Part shown: positions 11,621-22,679 of the stretch, one piece after another
Layout: each line of letters begins with the position of its first letter
Position numbering within the stretch: position 1 is the stretch's first letter
Assembly: GCA_027625915.1 (NCBI GenBank)
Contig: JANTQA010000047.1
Location: forward strand, 6,324,001 to 6,388,000
From: Anaeramoeba flamelloides
Taxonomy: Eukaryota; Metamonada; Anaeramoebidae
Direction: 5' to 3'
Length of the DNA stretch: 64,000 nucleotides
Made by a program: the position numbers and the translations under genes
The notes under the pieces: generated by a model
The model's database searches: none
Seen by the model: only the letters and a program-made list of their open reading frames with translations
What the model was told of the DNA's origin: nothing

Positions 11621-12164
11621 AAACACCAAAAATTAGTTGGTTTTTAATTTTGATAAAGGTCTGAAAAAAAAATTAATAAAAATTATTTTTAATGTACTTC
11701 AAATATTATTTTTCTCTCTTGTGCCTAAATCCTTGAGGGACCTCAGAAAAAATCAATTCAAAAGAAATTGTTTTACAATCAAAAATAAAAAGAAAATGAA
11801 GATGAAAAATTGGAAAGATTCAAATTTTATTTAATAAATTTTAAGGTCGAAAACAAAAAGTAAAGTTTTAAACAAAATAAACAGTGAACAATTTTAAGGA
11901 TAGAATAAGATATATTATTCAATAAAAATTTTTTTAATAATGTGTGTAAATAGAGTAAAATTCAATATAAATGAATTTACAAGAAATTTGAATTTTTCTC
12001 ATACTTGATTAATAAATCACTTGTTTTTGAAAACGAATTTGATTAATAATAAGTCAGAGGTTGTTAAGATTCAACAACCCAAGTCAAAAAATATATATCA
12101 AATTTTTCAAGTACAGAAGGAGTAAAAAATTCAAAAATAACAAAATAAAAATGAAAAAAAGCAT
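11621..12164. other. Intergenic stretch downstream of glutathione peroxidase
   Basis: A 65-codon open frame at 11637-11834 (+) contains SLVPKSLRDLRKNQFKRN and a Lys/Met-rich tail. It starts with a non-ATG codon and has no partner exon I can see, so I do not call it a gene. The rest is A/T-rich. Confidence 0.35.
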
Positions 12165-12674
12165 TTAGTTCTCTTCAACAGTTTCCTCGAGAAGAGTGTT
12201 GATCATTTTGTTCAATTTTTCGTCTTCTGGCTTTGTTTTTGAACCAAAGTGAGCGACTAATTTGCCTTGTTTATTGATCAGAAATTTATTAAAGTTCCAA
12301 GAAACTTTTGAAGTTATTTTTCCATGTACTTTTTTGTCAGTCAAATATTTGTAAAGTGGTGCCTGTTTTTTCCCTTTAACCGAAATTTTTGAAAACATTG
12401 GAAAGGTGACGCCATAATTTAAAGTACAAAATGATTTAATTTTGTTGTTGTCACCGGGCTCTTGCCACAAGAAATTGTTTGCTGGGAAACCTAAAATGAC
12501 AAAATCATTTTCTTTTTGTTTGTCATATAATTTTTGCAGCCCCTTGTATTGTGGAGTGAACCCGCATTTGGATGCAACGTTCACAATAAGAACAACCTTT
12601 CCCAAATACTGATTAAGATCCACGTCATTACCGTCAATGTCTTGTACTGTAAAGTCTAATGCTGATTGTGTCAT
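12165..12674 (-). CDS. Glutathione peroxidase, cysteine type (thioredoxin-dependent style)
   Basis: A single-exon, 169-aa peroxidase of the GPx family, which reduces hydrogen peroxide and lipid hydroperoxides. The peroxidatic residue is Cys37 in NVASKCGFTPQY, where animal GPx enzymes have selenocysteine. Cys83 in SFCTLNYGVTFP lies 46 residues later, the spacing of the resolving cysteine in two-Cys GPx enzymes that use thioredoxin; this is known for plant and insect members and inferred here. The motif WNFNKFL (Trp126, Asn127) is intact. The usual FPCNQF is GFPANNF, so the catalytic Gln is replaced by Asn67, a variant I recall in other two-Cys members. There is no oligomerisation loop, consistent with a monomer. 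The N-terminus starts directly with the fold (ALDFTVQDIDG), so it is probably cytosolic. Confidence 0.95.
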   Translation of the reverse strand: MTQSALDFTVQDIDGNDVDLNQYLGKVVLIVNVASKCGFTPQYKGLQKLYDKQKENDFVILGFPANNFLWQEPGDNNKIKSFCTLNYGVTFPMFSKISVKGKKQAPLYKYLTDKKVHGKITSKVSWNFNKFLINKQGKLVAHFGSKTKPEDEKLNKMINTLLEETVEEN

Positions 12675-13618
12675 ATTTGTGATGAGTTTTTTAAAAGTAT
12701 TTTCTTTTTGAAAATGAAAAAAATATTAAAAGCGAAAAATGAAATTGGAAATAAATGATTAGATTTTCGTTGTTTTAATTTAAATAAGAGAACTAAAATT
12801 TTAAATTAAGAAAACTATACCCTTCCTTGACTTTTTTCAGAAACTATATTATGAGATAACATTCAATATTTTTAAAATTCGAGTTTTTTTTATTTCACCA
12901 AATGTGAAAATGGTAAATAAACTTACTCGTTTAGTAAAGAGTAACTTCTTTATTTTATTGGGGGTTGATTATACTTGATAAAAATTGAAACTTTTTTTAT
13001 GTCGAAACAAATTGCTCTAATTTTGGTAATAATTTAAAAATGCTGACATTTTCTTTTTATCAGATTTATTTGATCACTTATTATTACTAAAGTTGTTAAA
13101 AGTTTGAGATATTTCTTTTGAAACAAGATAAAAAACTTTATAAATGGAAGAAATTTTGAAAAGTAAATCGATTTCAATTGATTTTTTTGTTTTATCTCTT
13201 TTGTTCATTTTATTTTCGACTTTAAAACCCTAAATTCGAAACAGTTTGACAGTTTTACAAAATCTCCAATCACCATAAGAGTGAAATTACTGATAAATTC
13301 AATTAAATATCTGTATATTTTAACTTCATTTTCCCATTTTACAAATTTTTTTCCACGAGCTTTGAGGAAAGTATTTCTTGGTTTAAATGTTTAAAAAATT
13401 TTGAAAATTATGTTTGAGTTTCAAATAATTCTTTCACTTGGTTTGTTTTAAAAGTTACCTTAATTGAGATTACAATAAGGGAAATTGAACTAAAAATTTT
13501 CTGAAATTTATCAGTATTTTTTTTAATCAAGATCAGTGAATTTTTTTTAGATGGTGTAAATAACCCATGTTTAATAATTGAACATTTTATTAAAATTTAA
13601 CTCATGCAAAAAATATAG
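12675..13618. other. Upstream region of glutathione peroxidase, no further gene seen
   Basis: A/T-rich sequence with no recognisable exon and no repeat matched with confidence. The promoter of the peroxidase gene must lie at its left end. Confidence 0.4.
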
Positions 13619-13804
13619 GCTGACTGTAGAAATAAAAGAAACCAACAAAGGGATGACAACAATATAAAACAAGAAACCAGGTTCTTTAAAGAAATTATTA
13701 AAAAGAATTATGAAGATCTTGAAAGATTAAAATGTAATTTTTTGACAAAAAAAGTGAAAGAAAAATTTCAACATTTGAATTTTTTTTCAAACAATCGTAT
13801 TTAA
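13619..13804 (+). other. Orphan exon-like open frame
   Basis: After an AATATAG acceptor-like sequence, an open phase-0 frame of 61 codons begins ADCRNKRNQQRDDNN and continues with a charged stretch (EIIKKNYEDLERLKCN) that would form a helix or coiled coil. It is A-rich on this strand, as real genes here are. No upstream or downstream exon was found. It could be a remnant of a gene or a chance frame. Confidence 0.25.
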
Positions 13805-13834
13805 TCTCAGAAATTTTGTAAATACTGATAAATT

Positions 13835-14935
13835 GCAATTTATGTTTGGAAATTTTTAGTTGATTTTCCTTTTTGAAATTTTTATGCCCCAACTTTTTTT
13901 ACAACATTTTCTGAAAGCAAGTGTTAAGAAACTCTGTAAAATTAGTTGTTCTTCATCTTATTCCTACCAAAGGAATATTTGATAAGAAATAGTTCGAAGA
14001 TTTACAAAAATGGATATTGAATTAAAAATTTTTTAAAATTTATTCGAATTTGTCAGTATAATGAAATTTTTCAAACAAAAGCATTTAATATTATTGAAGT
14101 ATTTACACTAACCAAAGATCTAACCTCTAAAGTCAATTATAATTTGAACCAAGAATATATATGAGTCTTATTGGTCTTCAAATACTTTTATTAAAAAAAA
14201 AACGAGTTAAATTTTTATAATGGGTTAAATGTTGTCAACGCCGGTTATTTTTACCACTCTATTATATAAGACATTTATTGTAAACCAAAAATTATCAAAG
14301 GTAATTAGAATCCAAATTTATAGAGCTATCATATTACAGTTATTATTAACTAGATTCAACATTTTTTACCTAATCAAATCTCAAAGAGTTAGATAATAGG
14401 ATTAACAATAAAAATGAAAGCTATAATCAAGCTAGAAATATTCAAGATCACATAAATACTCAAATTGCGAACCAGAATTGAACCTATATCACATATGATC
14501 CAGAATACGAAAGCTAATATCACCAAGAAATTAAGAAAAAAACGGATCATTTTACAGAAGGACCTGAAAATGGAGAAAATAGAGAACATTGATTGAGAAA
14601 ATATGGAGAGAGAAGAAATCAAAAAAAAAAAAATTCATGAGACCCAGAACATATCCAGAAAAGATAAAGGTGAATCTTTACAAGAAGAATAAAACAGGAA
14701 ACTGATAAAATACTGATAAATTCTCATAAATTTCTAATTTTTTCGTTCAATTCCCATTTTTCTAAATCTTAGAACTGTTTCTTATCAAATATTCCCAGAC
14801 AAGAATATTTTGAAGAACAACTAATTTTAAAGAGTTTATTAAAACAGAATTCATAAAAATCTTTTTTCAAAGTTGGGCATAAAAAGTTCAAAAAGGTAAA
14901 TCAAGCAATTATTTTCAAACATTTATTAAACCCCC
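13835..14935. mobile_element. Foldback element with about 220-bp inverted arms
   Basis: The left arm (13835-14060) and right arm (14705-14935) are inverse copies, sharing TTTTTATGCCCCAAC, AAAATTAGTTGTTCTTC, GGAATATTTGATAAGAAA and AAAAATGG. The interior (14370-14705) is A-rich and coding-like on the + strand (LKELDNRINNKNESYN and onward) but has several in-frame stops. No transposase motif is recognised. It is a non-autonomous or decayed inverted-repeat element. Confidence 0.6.
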
Positions 14936-15140
14936 TTTCAAAATCATTGGGCCATTAAAAATCAAATTTTAAAGCAAAATATTTTTAATAATTGAAGTTA
15001 TCTATTCTAATATAAAAATTTACATTTTAATCTTCAGTTCTATACTCAAGAGATATTTATTTTTTGTCTAAAAATAAACGAAAAAAAAATTAAAAAAACT
15101 GTTAAAAAAAATTGGGCCATTTATTTTGAAAGAATCATTA
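14925..15140 (+). repeat. Dispersed repeat family F, copy 1
   Basis: Shares AAATCAAATTTTAAAG, CAGTTCTATACTCAAGA and a final TTTATT-rich block with 50165-50400, in the same order. The function and class are unknown. Confidence 0.5.
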
Positions 15141-15169
15141 CATGAAAAATAGAAAATTTAAAAAATTAA

Positions 15170-15300
15170 TAAACCCTATTTATCGATTCTCCTTCCATTC
15201 GAATAACTAAATCTAATCCATTTTTCATATTTGAAACCAATTTTTTCATTAATTCATCTGTTACTTCTTTCCAATTTTTCATTTTCATTTTCATTTTCCA
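15170..15300 (-). CDS. Possible short ORF
   Basis: A frame starting in repeated ATGAAA codons reads MKNWKEVTDELMKKLVSNM and continues to EGESINRVY, about 43 aa, ending at TAA. The peptide is charged and probably helical. Another ATG just upstream opens a different frame of 15 codons, which would hinder translation. I do not recognise it; it may be one exon of something larger or chance. From 15301 to 16172 nothing else is convincing. Confidence 0.2.
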
Positions 15301-16172
15301 TTTTAACAAAGCAATATTGAAAAAATAAAAAAGAGAAAAAATGATTTATTTCCAAACTTTTCATTGTGAGAGGAAAAACTTCAAAACGATACCAAAGCAA
15401 TTCAAAATTCAAAGGTAAGATGGACCATTTATTATGAAATTTAGTTTACAATTTATTAGTATCATAAAATTGACAAATTTCTAGATAACTTCAGTTAAAA
15501 ACAAGTCATTTGTAAAAAGGGAATAATCAATAAACTGTTCAAACTAAAATCATTTTCAAATGGCTGAAAAGGATCAACACACAAATGGGAAAAGGAATTA
15601 TATACTAAAATATGTTTTTTTTTTTGTAGAAAAAAAGATATATATGTAATTTTAATTGGAACAGTAGAGGATCTATGAAAAAAACCAGAAAACAAGTTAA
15701 AAAAAGATCATAATAAAAAAATTGAAAATTTTTTGACTATAACATAATAGTCAAAGAAAACATAACAGAGCTACCATTGAGAACAAAAAAAAAAAACTCT
15801 ATAACATCACCATAGAATTCTTTTTGAGCAATAATTCTGAATTCTCTATTAGGAAAAGGTAATCCCAAATTAAATAGATATTTATAACTCAAATACACAA
15901 ACACATCATAACACCAAAAGTTGAAACATTTTTTCATATCACCTATATTTCAGCTCTTCTTCTTTTTATCATTCAAGTCTTCTTTTTTTTATTATCAATT
16001 TATTGAGGAGACCCTTCACTTTATTTTAGAACACAAATATAAGTTTCAAATTCTATAAATTGCTGTGCTCTATTTGAGACACACTTTGAATTAGGAGACA
16101 CAGATTTAGTTACCTCAAAATTCTCTTTATTAACAGAAGAAGGTTTTTTTTTAAGATTTAACTCTTAACCAT

Positions 16173-16573
16173 TTGGAAAAAAAGTTGAACAGGAAAAAAA
16201 GTGAAACAGGGGTTTTAATTGGGAACCTTACTGAAAATGAAAAGTAAAATCAATAAAAAGAATAAACCAATTAACTTCAAATAATAATTCATTATATTAT
16301 TTTTCATCAAAACAACAAACACAATTTAAATCTACTTTCTTATCGAAATTCAAGGTGTAGTTTTGGAGATCTCAAAAATAGTCGATTTTTTGAACAAATT
16401 TTTAATAATTGATCAATCAAAGAAAAACACCATACTAAAAGGTAGTATTAAAAAAACCGTTATTGTGTTGAATACTGCATTTTGTCTTAATTTATTTATT
16501 CTTTTTTTCATTGATCTCAACTTTGATTTTCAGTAATGTTGCCAATTAAAAACCGTGTTGAACTTTTTTTCCA
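16173..16573. mobile_element. MITE-2 copy 2, 401 bp
   Basis: The left end contains GGAAAAAAAGTTGAAC and ACCTTACTGAAAA; the right end contains TTTTCAGTAATGTTGCC and GTTGAACTTTTTTTCC. This is the clearest copy for seeing both ends. The interior includes CAAAAATAGTCGATTTTTTG, as in copy 1. It is non-coding. Confidence 0.75.
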
Positions 16574-17138
16574 CAACTGTAACAATAAATTCAATAACTT
16601 TTAATTTATTAGAAAAACTTAAAAGGTGTGTTGGTGTGTGTGATGATGTAGGTCAAACAAAACAAAGAGCAATAATTTGAATAACAACAAAAAGAAAAAC
16701 AAAACTTAAGAATTTAAAAATAATGAAACTTAGTTACTTTTTAACTCGGATAAAGTAAGAAAGTGATATACATATAAAAGGAAAGGAAAAAATAGTAATA
16801 AAACAATAATTTATCACCGTAAAAACATAGATCAGCAATTGAAATTGATTAGACTATGTAAAAATATAAATAATTTAAAAAAAAAAAAGAAAAATAAAAG
16901 ACTCCACTTGTAAACTCACTATAAATATTAATGAGAAGATCTTGTCTTTGCAAAATTTTGAAGTTAAAAAGATACACAATTCATCTGCATTTGGAATGTT
17001 TCTGTATTTCATTTGATGGGTAAAAAGTGGATAATTTGGAACGAGAAGTTTAATTCTTGTAATTTTGCACATCAGCGCAATTTTGAAAATACATGTGAAG
17101 ACGAAAACAGACAATTTCAAATTAGATCAAAACAAATC
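16574..17138. other. Region 3' of the Cys-cluster gene
   Basis: An 81-codon frame on the - strand (17120-16875) contains ITRIKLLVPNYPLFTHQMK and DELCIFLTSKFCKDK and looks more coding-like than its surroundings. It lies just beyond the stop of the gene at 17139 and could be a further exon or a separate small gene, but I see no clear splice partner. A GTGTGTTGGTGTGTGTG stretch lies near 16630. Confidence 0.35.
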
Positions 17139-18686
17139 TTAGTTTTCAAGATCTAGCGTAACATTTGACGAGTTTTGTAAATTTAAAACTTTCCAAGAAG
17201 GAACCCTCTTCAAAGGTACATTAAACGCATTATTTAATTCGCGTTCTCTTTTTGATTGCTGAGACTCGAGATATTTATGGGGCTGAATAAAAAAGAAATC
17301 CTCCTGATCTTGTTCAGAGGTATTTGAAGATTGGATTTCTTGATTTATGTTCAGGTGGATTGGGATCGGACAACTTTTTGCAACAGTTTCAGAGTTTTTT
17401 TGGAAAATAAAAGTATCAAATTGTGAAATTAAATTATCATTTTCATTTTTAGAATCATTGGAACTGTCGTTGTCAATTTCAAATTCCTTTTCTTCAAACT
17501 TATTTCTTGGTGTTCCTGTTTCTGAGATATTTTGAAAGATTTTAAGAAACCTTTCTTCGTCGTTCAGTTTTTGGTTTTGATCCTTTGGATCAGATGAATC
17601 GTTGTCACTTAAGATATTTTCGTATCGGAAAATAGGTTCAAAAACTTCGTTACCAGATCCTTTTTTTTTTGTTTTTTGCAGATTGCTTAGTTCTCTGTTT
17701 TTGTTTTTGTTTTTGCTTTTGTTTTTGTTTTTGTTTCTATTTATGTTTTTGTTTATGTTTTTATTTTTATTTTTATTTTTTTCTACATTGTAGTCAATCT
17801 TGTTATTATTTGTCTTTGTGCTGCCAATGCGAATTCTCTTTTTGGGTCCGTTTTTGTATAAAATTGACAAATCAGAATAAGAGCTTAGGAGCTTTGGTTT
17901 TGTTTTCTTTTTTTTTTTTTTCTTCTTTTTTGTTCTTGTTCTTATCCTCTTCTTAATTTGGGAGCTTTTTTGAGAAGAAGAGATTTCTAAATGTTCCAAA
18001 TTTGTAAATTTTTGATCTTTGTTTTTTTGTTTGTTAGTATTTTGATTTTTTTTTGTGGTTTTTTGGAATAACGCCAAGTTGTAAGTCATGATTTTGCCAG
18101 ACCTTAAATTTTGAAAAAAACTTTGGCTTGTATTATTGAACCCACACACTAAGAAAAGTGTAAAAAGTATTAGGGGAAAGAAAAATACTTCAAAATATAA
18201 CTTTTGATTTAATTGAAATTTTGCAAAGGTATGAGAATTATTTTTGAAAAAAAAAATTGGAGTTTTTTACATTTGGAATCCACCAAAAAAATATCTCTTC
18301 TTGTTGGATGATAAGCAAATTTTGAACAACCACACTGAAAACAGCGGAACGTTATCCAACCTCTACATGTTCTTTTTTGGAACAATGTTTTATTTTCCTA
18401 TTTTGGGGGTTTTACAAAAAAAAAAAAAAAAAAAAAAAAAATTGCAAAAAAAATGGGATATCCCTTTTAAAAAAAACAGAAGAAAAAAGAAAAACTGTGA
18501 ACAAGTGTTTACAACAAATAACCCATTCTCTTCAGTTCTGATGAAAAATGGATCATGAAATTTTTGCAACATTTTCTGAGGGACTTTGGGGTGTTCACTG
18601 TTGGCATTTAATTTGTGCATTGAGAGAATCTTAAATTGAATGTTTCTACACAAACAACTTGCGATTAATTTTTGATTTTGGTTCAT
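17139..18686 (-). CDS. Hypothetical protein: N-terminal Cys cluster, Lys/Asn-rich tail (three exons)
   Basis: Exons are 18686-18513, 18397-18271 and 18148-17139. The introns are 115 bp (GTAAAC...AAATAG, phase 0) and 122 bp (GTAAAA...TCTTAG, phase 1). Phases match at both junctions, and the product is 436 aa. Residues 1-100 are ordered and cysteine-rich: SCLCRNIQF, then after a HDPFF stretch, RTCRGW-ITF-RCFQCGCSKF with a following YHP. These could form a zinc site, but I do not recognise the family. Residues 110-436 are low-complexity: runs of Lys, a Lys/Asn repeat (KNKNKN) near 225 and an acidic Asp/Ser/Asn stretch. The basic runs suggest a nuclear protein; this is inference. An alternative start upstream in the same frame lacks an ATG. 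Confidence 0.6.
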
Positions 18687-18769
18687 TAACTGGGCTTTTT
18701 TTTCAACAAGTTCAGATTCCAAGAATGAAAAAAAGAAAAAATAATTTTTAATAATTTTTCCTCTCAAAT

Positions 18770-19873
18770 GAAAAGAAACAATGAAATCAGAAAAAGGAAA
18801 AACCTCTATGAAACAAAACCAAAATTTGTTTTTAGGGGTATTTACTTATTAATTCGAAAAAATTTATTTCGACAAAATTGGTTTTTCCTTTATTCTCGAA
18901 CTCAACAATTTGTGTTCACAACACAGCCACACAAAACCTAACTGAAATCTATTTTGTGAATTCTGGTTTAAGAAAAAGAACTAATTTCGTAAAATAAATA
19001 AATATTTTTTTGTAAATGGAATAAAGAGGTAACAATAAAGACACAAACTTTAAATTAGCTTCGAAGGAACAAAAAAATTTCCTATTTAAGGGTAAAGACA
19101 CCATTGTTGTTAAAATAACATGTACAATCTTATTAAACCCTTGTTTCAAAGTAAAATGCTTTGATTCGTTGACTTTTAAGATTGGATATTTAAGGATCAA
19201 AAAACAGACAATTGGTAAGTAGAAAATCTATTCTTGGTTTATGAAAGTTCCACTATTTAAAAAGAAATTCTATTGTTGTCAAAATTACCCTTTCAAAAAA
19301 ATTTAATCTATGTTTGAAAATAAAAAGGTGTTTCGTTTTTTTTCAAATAAAGTATTCAGATTTAATGATCAAAGAAATTTACAAGAAACAATAAGTAAAT
19401 ATAACACTTGTTTCTTAGAATTCTACTCAAGTTTGAACAAGTAGATTAAAAAAAATTTTGAAGTAGAATTAATAGCAAAATCAAAATAATTTTATCACAT
19501 ATTGAAATTGATTAACCAATTAACAATTTGATAACTATAAGAGACTTTACATACTTTTTAAGTTATTTTCAGCAAAGAATTTTTGATTTTAGTGTTTTGA
19601 TCCTTTTTTTCCATGATTTGAAAAAAGTTCAAAGTTGGACTTAATTTGCAAATTATAACAAAAAAAAATATTTTCTGTTAAAAAGAAAGAACAATTATTG
19701 CCTGTGTAGAAAGTTTCTTCAAAAATTTACTTTAAAATTAAAAACACAAAGTTTTTATATCACCCAGGTATTAAAATAGTCTTACAATTGCAAAAATAAT
19801 CAGAGTATTTGGTAAATCACTCATTTTAAAAAAAAATTCTTCTTTTTTTTTCAAAGAAAGTTTCACGAATTAA
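18770..19873. repeat. Intergenic stretch with tandem diverged repeats (family H)
   Basis: Two diverged copies lie near 19100-19230 and 19270-19420, sharing ATTGTTGT, GTTT-AAA-TAAAA, GATCAAAGAAA-type and AATAAGTAAA motifs. A third copy begins at about 20428, right after the right arm of the inverted repeat. No gene is seen here. Confidence 0.4.
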
Positions 19874-20425
19874 GGTTTACAATCCCTGAAACTGGAAAAA
19901 AGATTATCTTGTATTGGCAGTGGCAACTTGTTATTTTGGTTCTTAGCTGATCGATCCACAACTAATTTGGATCGTATAGGTGGTTGAAAAATGCTATTTT
20001 TGTCATTTTATTTTTTTTTTTTTCCGAAATCCAAATTGATGAGTCTAAGATTAATTGATTGGAAGGTATTGAATTGAAAGTGTTAATTTTTGGGTTGTCA
20101 CTTGAAATTATCATTTACCTTTTACAGAATTAGGAGTAAATAAAAAAATTTTTTTTCCAAGTATCAAATAATACAAAGCGTAAATAAAAATTTCAACACA
20201 GAAAACAAAAAACTCAATTACTAATTAAATTTCTTCCAATTAATTAATCTTAGACTCATCAATTTGGATTTCGGAAAAAAAAAAAAATAAAATGACAAAA
20301 ATAGCATTTTTCAACCACCTATACGATCCAAACTTAGTTGTGGATCGATCAGCTAAGAACCAAAATAACAAGTTGACACTGCCAATACAAGATAATCTTT
20401 TTTCCAGTTTCAGGGATTGTAAACC
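19874..20425. repeat. Near-perfect inverted repeat, about 190-bp arms
   Basis: The left arm (19874-20064) and right arm (20233-20425) are inverse copies with very few differences over about 190 bp. They contain GATCGATCCACAACTAA/TTAGTTGTGGATCGATC, CCACCTATACGATCCAAA and a homopolymer T/A run. The spacer is 168 bp. Such similarity in a genome where other repeats are worn suggests a recent event or arm-to-arm conversion. Family H sequence flanks it. The arms carry no recognisable gene. Confidence 0.75.
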
Positions 20426-21822
20426 GTAAATGATCAAAGAAACTGACAATAAACCCGAAATAAGTAAACGTGACACTGGTTTCTTTAGGTTCTATTATTA
20501 AAAAAGAAATCCAAAAAACAAGATCAAATCAGTAAATTTATCTCAAAATTGAGTATAATTTTTCAACAAAAGGACTAAAAAAAATAACCTAAAATCTCAA
20601 AAAAATTGAGAAAAATGGAAAAAAATCAAACAAATATAATGCAGAATTTAAAAAATAAATTAACAGATGGAGGAGTTAACCTTCAGAGAGAATTTGATTG
20701 GAAGTTTACCAACTTGTATTAAATTAGTGATTATAATGGAACCACAAGAAAAAAAAAAAGCACAGATTTTATTTGATACACTAAAATAATCAAAAAAATC
20801 TGTGCCTAAAGACAATAATCCGTGTTTCAAAATATTATCCATGCTTTTCCTTCTTCTTGTATCAGGGCAACACCCAATATACTACCAAATAGTATACCTA
20901 AGTTTAAATCAATTTTGAAAGTAAAGATCTGGTTATTTTCAGTAAAATTAAAATTATTCATGTAAATAGTTGAAAATTTTTCATAATAGTCTCAATTTTT
21001 TCTGAAATTTTTTAGTTTTTTTGATTTTGATAATAAAATTCTTAAAAATTTACTCTATTTTTTGAGATGAATTTTGCAATTTGATCCTTCATTTTTAGAA
21101 TTTCTTTTTGAATAATAGAACTTTAAGAAACCAACACCATATTTAATTAGGGTTTATTATTAGTTTCTTTGATTGATTAATGTATTGGTCTTATATAACA
21201 AAAAAACACGCTTTTTATTTTGAAACACGCCTTAAATTTTTTTGAACACTTTATTTTGACTACAATAAAAAATAAAATTTCGAATTCCAAGTTAGTCATA
21301 ATTATAAATTTTATTATCAATTTATCTCTGTTAATAATGTTTATTCACAATATAATCAACATTAAGGAACTGAAAAATCATGTGGCTTTTGTATTGATTG
21401 TTTAAATTGATAGTATTATAATTTCTAAAAGTCGCTTATTGAGAAAGAAGGGTGTTTTTTTTGGAATAGAAAATTATAACTAAATGGATTTGACTACGAA
21501 TTTTAGTTCAATTCAACATTAAGATATTTTTTGAACGAGCTAAAATCAAACAGTTTGGAGAAACGCTCACTTCACTCAACAATAAAAAATAAAATACGGA
21601 AAAATATACTGATGATATTGATACAGAAGTGCCCTAGTCTTTCTAGAATTCAAAAGATTAGAGTAAAATCAGTTATTTTGCCCAATTCTTTTAAATATTG
21701 GAAAATACAACCCAAAAAATAAAAAAAAAATTGTTTAAATAAAACTAAAAATCATTGTTTAAAGTCCAAATAATTGGAGATACGTTTAAAAGGTATTTTT
21801 TTAATTCGAATACTAAACTCTG
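20426..21822. repeat. Intergenic stretch with family B and H copies
   Basis: The family H copy continues to about 20510. A family B copy lies at about 20845-21060 (GGGCAACACCC, AGTATACCTAAGTTTAAATC). From 21110 to 21150 AATAATAGAACTTT and ACCAACACCATAT echo 2150-2190. Several short frames are open, but none looks like a host gene. Confidence 0.4.
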
Positions 21823-22679
21823 TTTCAGTCAAAGGTGCCCAACGTTTTTTTCAAATATCAATTATTTTATATAATTGACCTTTGAAGAACAAATAAGAAA
21901 TAAAGAGAATAATACACATCAAAGAAATGTTGATACATGTCTGAAAGAAAACTAATTAATCAATAGCTTTTCTTAAAAATTGAAAAACTCAAATTCTTAG
22001 TCCCCTATTGAGAAAAACAACAATGTTCATTTTGAACTTCTACTGGTATTTGAAACATAAATATGAAACATTTTTCACTTCATTTTCCTTACTTTTCTTT
22101 TAGAAATCAATCCCCCAAACAAAGTTTGTTGGTATTTGTGGTCTCTATTTGAAAAAGGAAATGAAAATGAAGTGAAAATTTTTTCCTATTTATTACTGGT
22201 ATTTGAATAATAAATGGGATTTTTTTTCACTTCATTTTTAATTTCTCTTTTTTAAGAGAACATAGATCGAGAACCTTAAATTGTAACATAATCTCTTTGA
22301 GAACTTTATTTATAAAAAAAAAATATGGAAAAGGAAGTGAAAATTCTTTCCCATTTAGAATTCAAATACCAGTAAACAAATATCAAGATCAAAGATCGAA
22401 TTGAATTGCAATAGAAATCAATAGATTTCTCAACAATCTTTACATGGTTTCAATGACATTAGAATAACACGTTTTTACCAAGTGACTATTGATCTTGTAA
22501 TAAAAAATTTTTTGCAAATGAATGAGGTTTTTAAAAAAAAAATCGAAAAAAAAAAACAAAAATGTGAAAAAATGATTTCAATTTGGAAAATTTCCAAAAT
22601 AAAATTTTTCTTCTAATATCTATGCAAACCCTTTAAACACGTGTATTATATCATTACAACTGGGCTCCTTTGACTGAAA
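21823..22679 (+). mobile_element. MITE-3 copy with a nested insertion
   Basis: The ends are TTTCAGTCAAAGGTGCCCA and TGGGCTCCTTTGACTGAAA. The order of landmarks matches the unit at 56254-56769 (TTGACCTTTGAAGAA, AACAATGTTCATTTTGA, CAAGTGACTATTGATCTTG, CAAACCCTTTAAACAC). At 22041-22384 unrelated sequence interrupts the match; removing it restores collinearity. It is non-coding. Confidence 0.8.
22041..22384. mobile_element. Nested hairpin element inside MITE-3
   Basis: Starts TACTGGTATTTGAA and ends TTCAAATACCAGTA. A further TTACTGGTATTTGAA starts at about 22193, so the insert seems to be two adjacent hairpin units, each with TTTTCACTTCATTTT-type arms. It is younger than the host MITE-3 copy because it interrupts it. 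Confidence 0.7.

Noticed and set aside
15495-15937. Two 66-codon frames on the - strand, one containing GLPFPNREFRIIAQKEFYGD
   Set aside because: Slightly protein-like but no family, no splice partner and no second copy. Possibly old element debris; not supportable.
17602-17956. Cys/Phe/Leu-repeat frames on the + strand
   Set aside because: Antisense shadows of the Lys/Asn repeat in the Cys-cluster gene.
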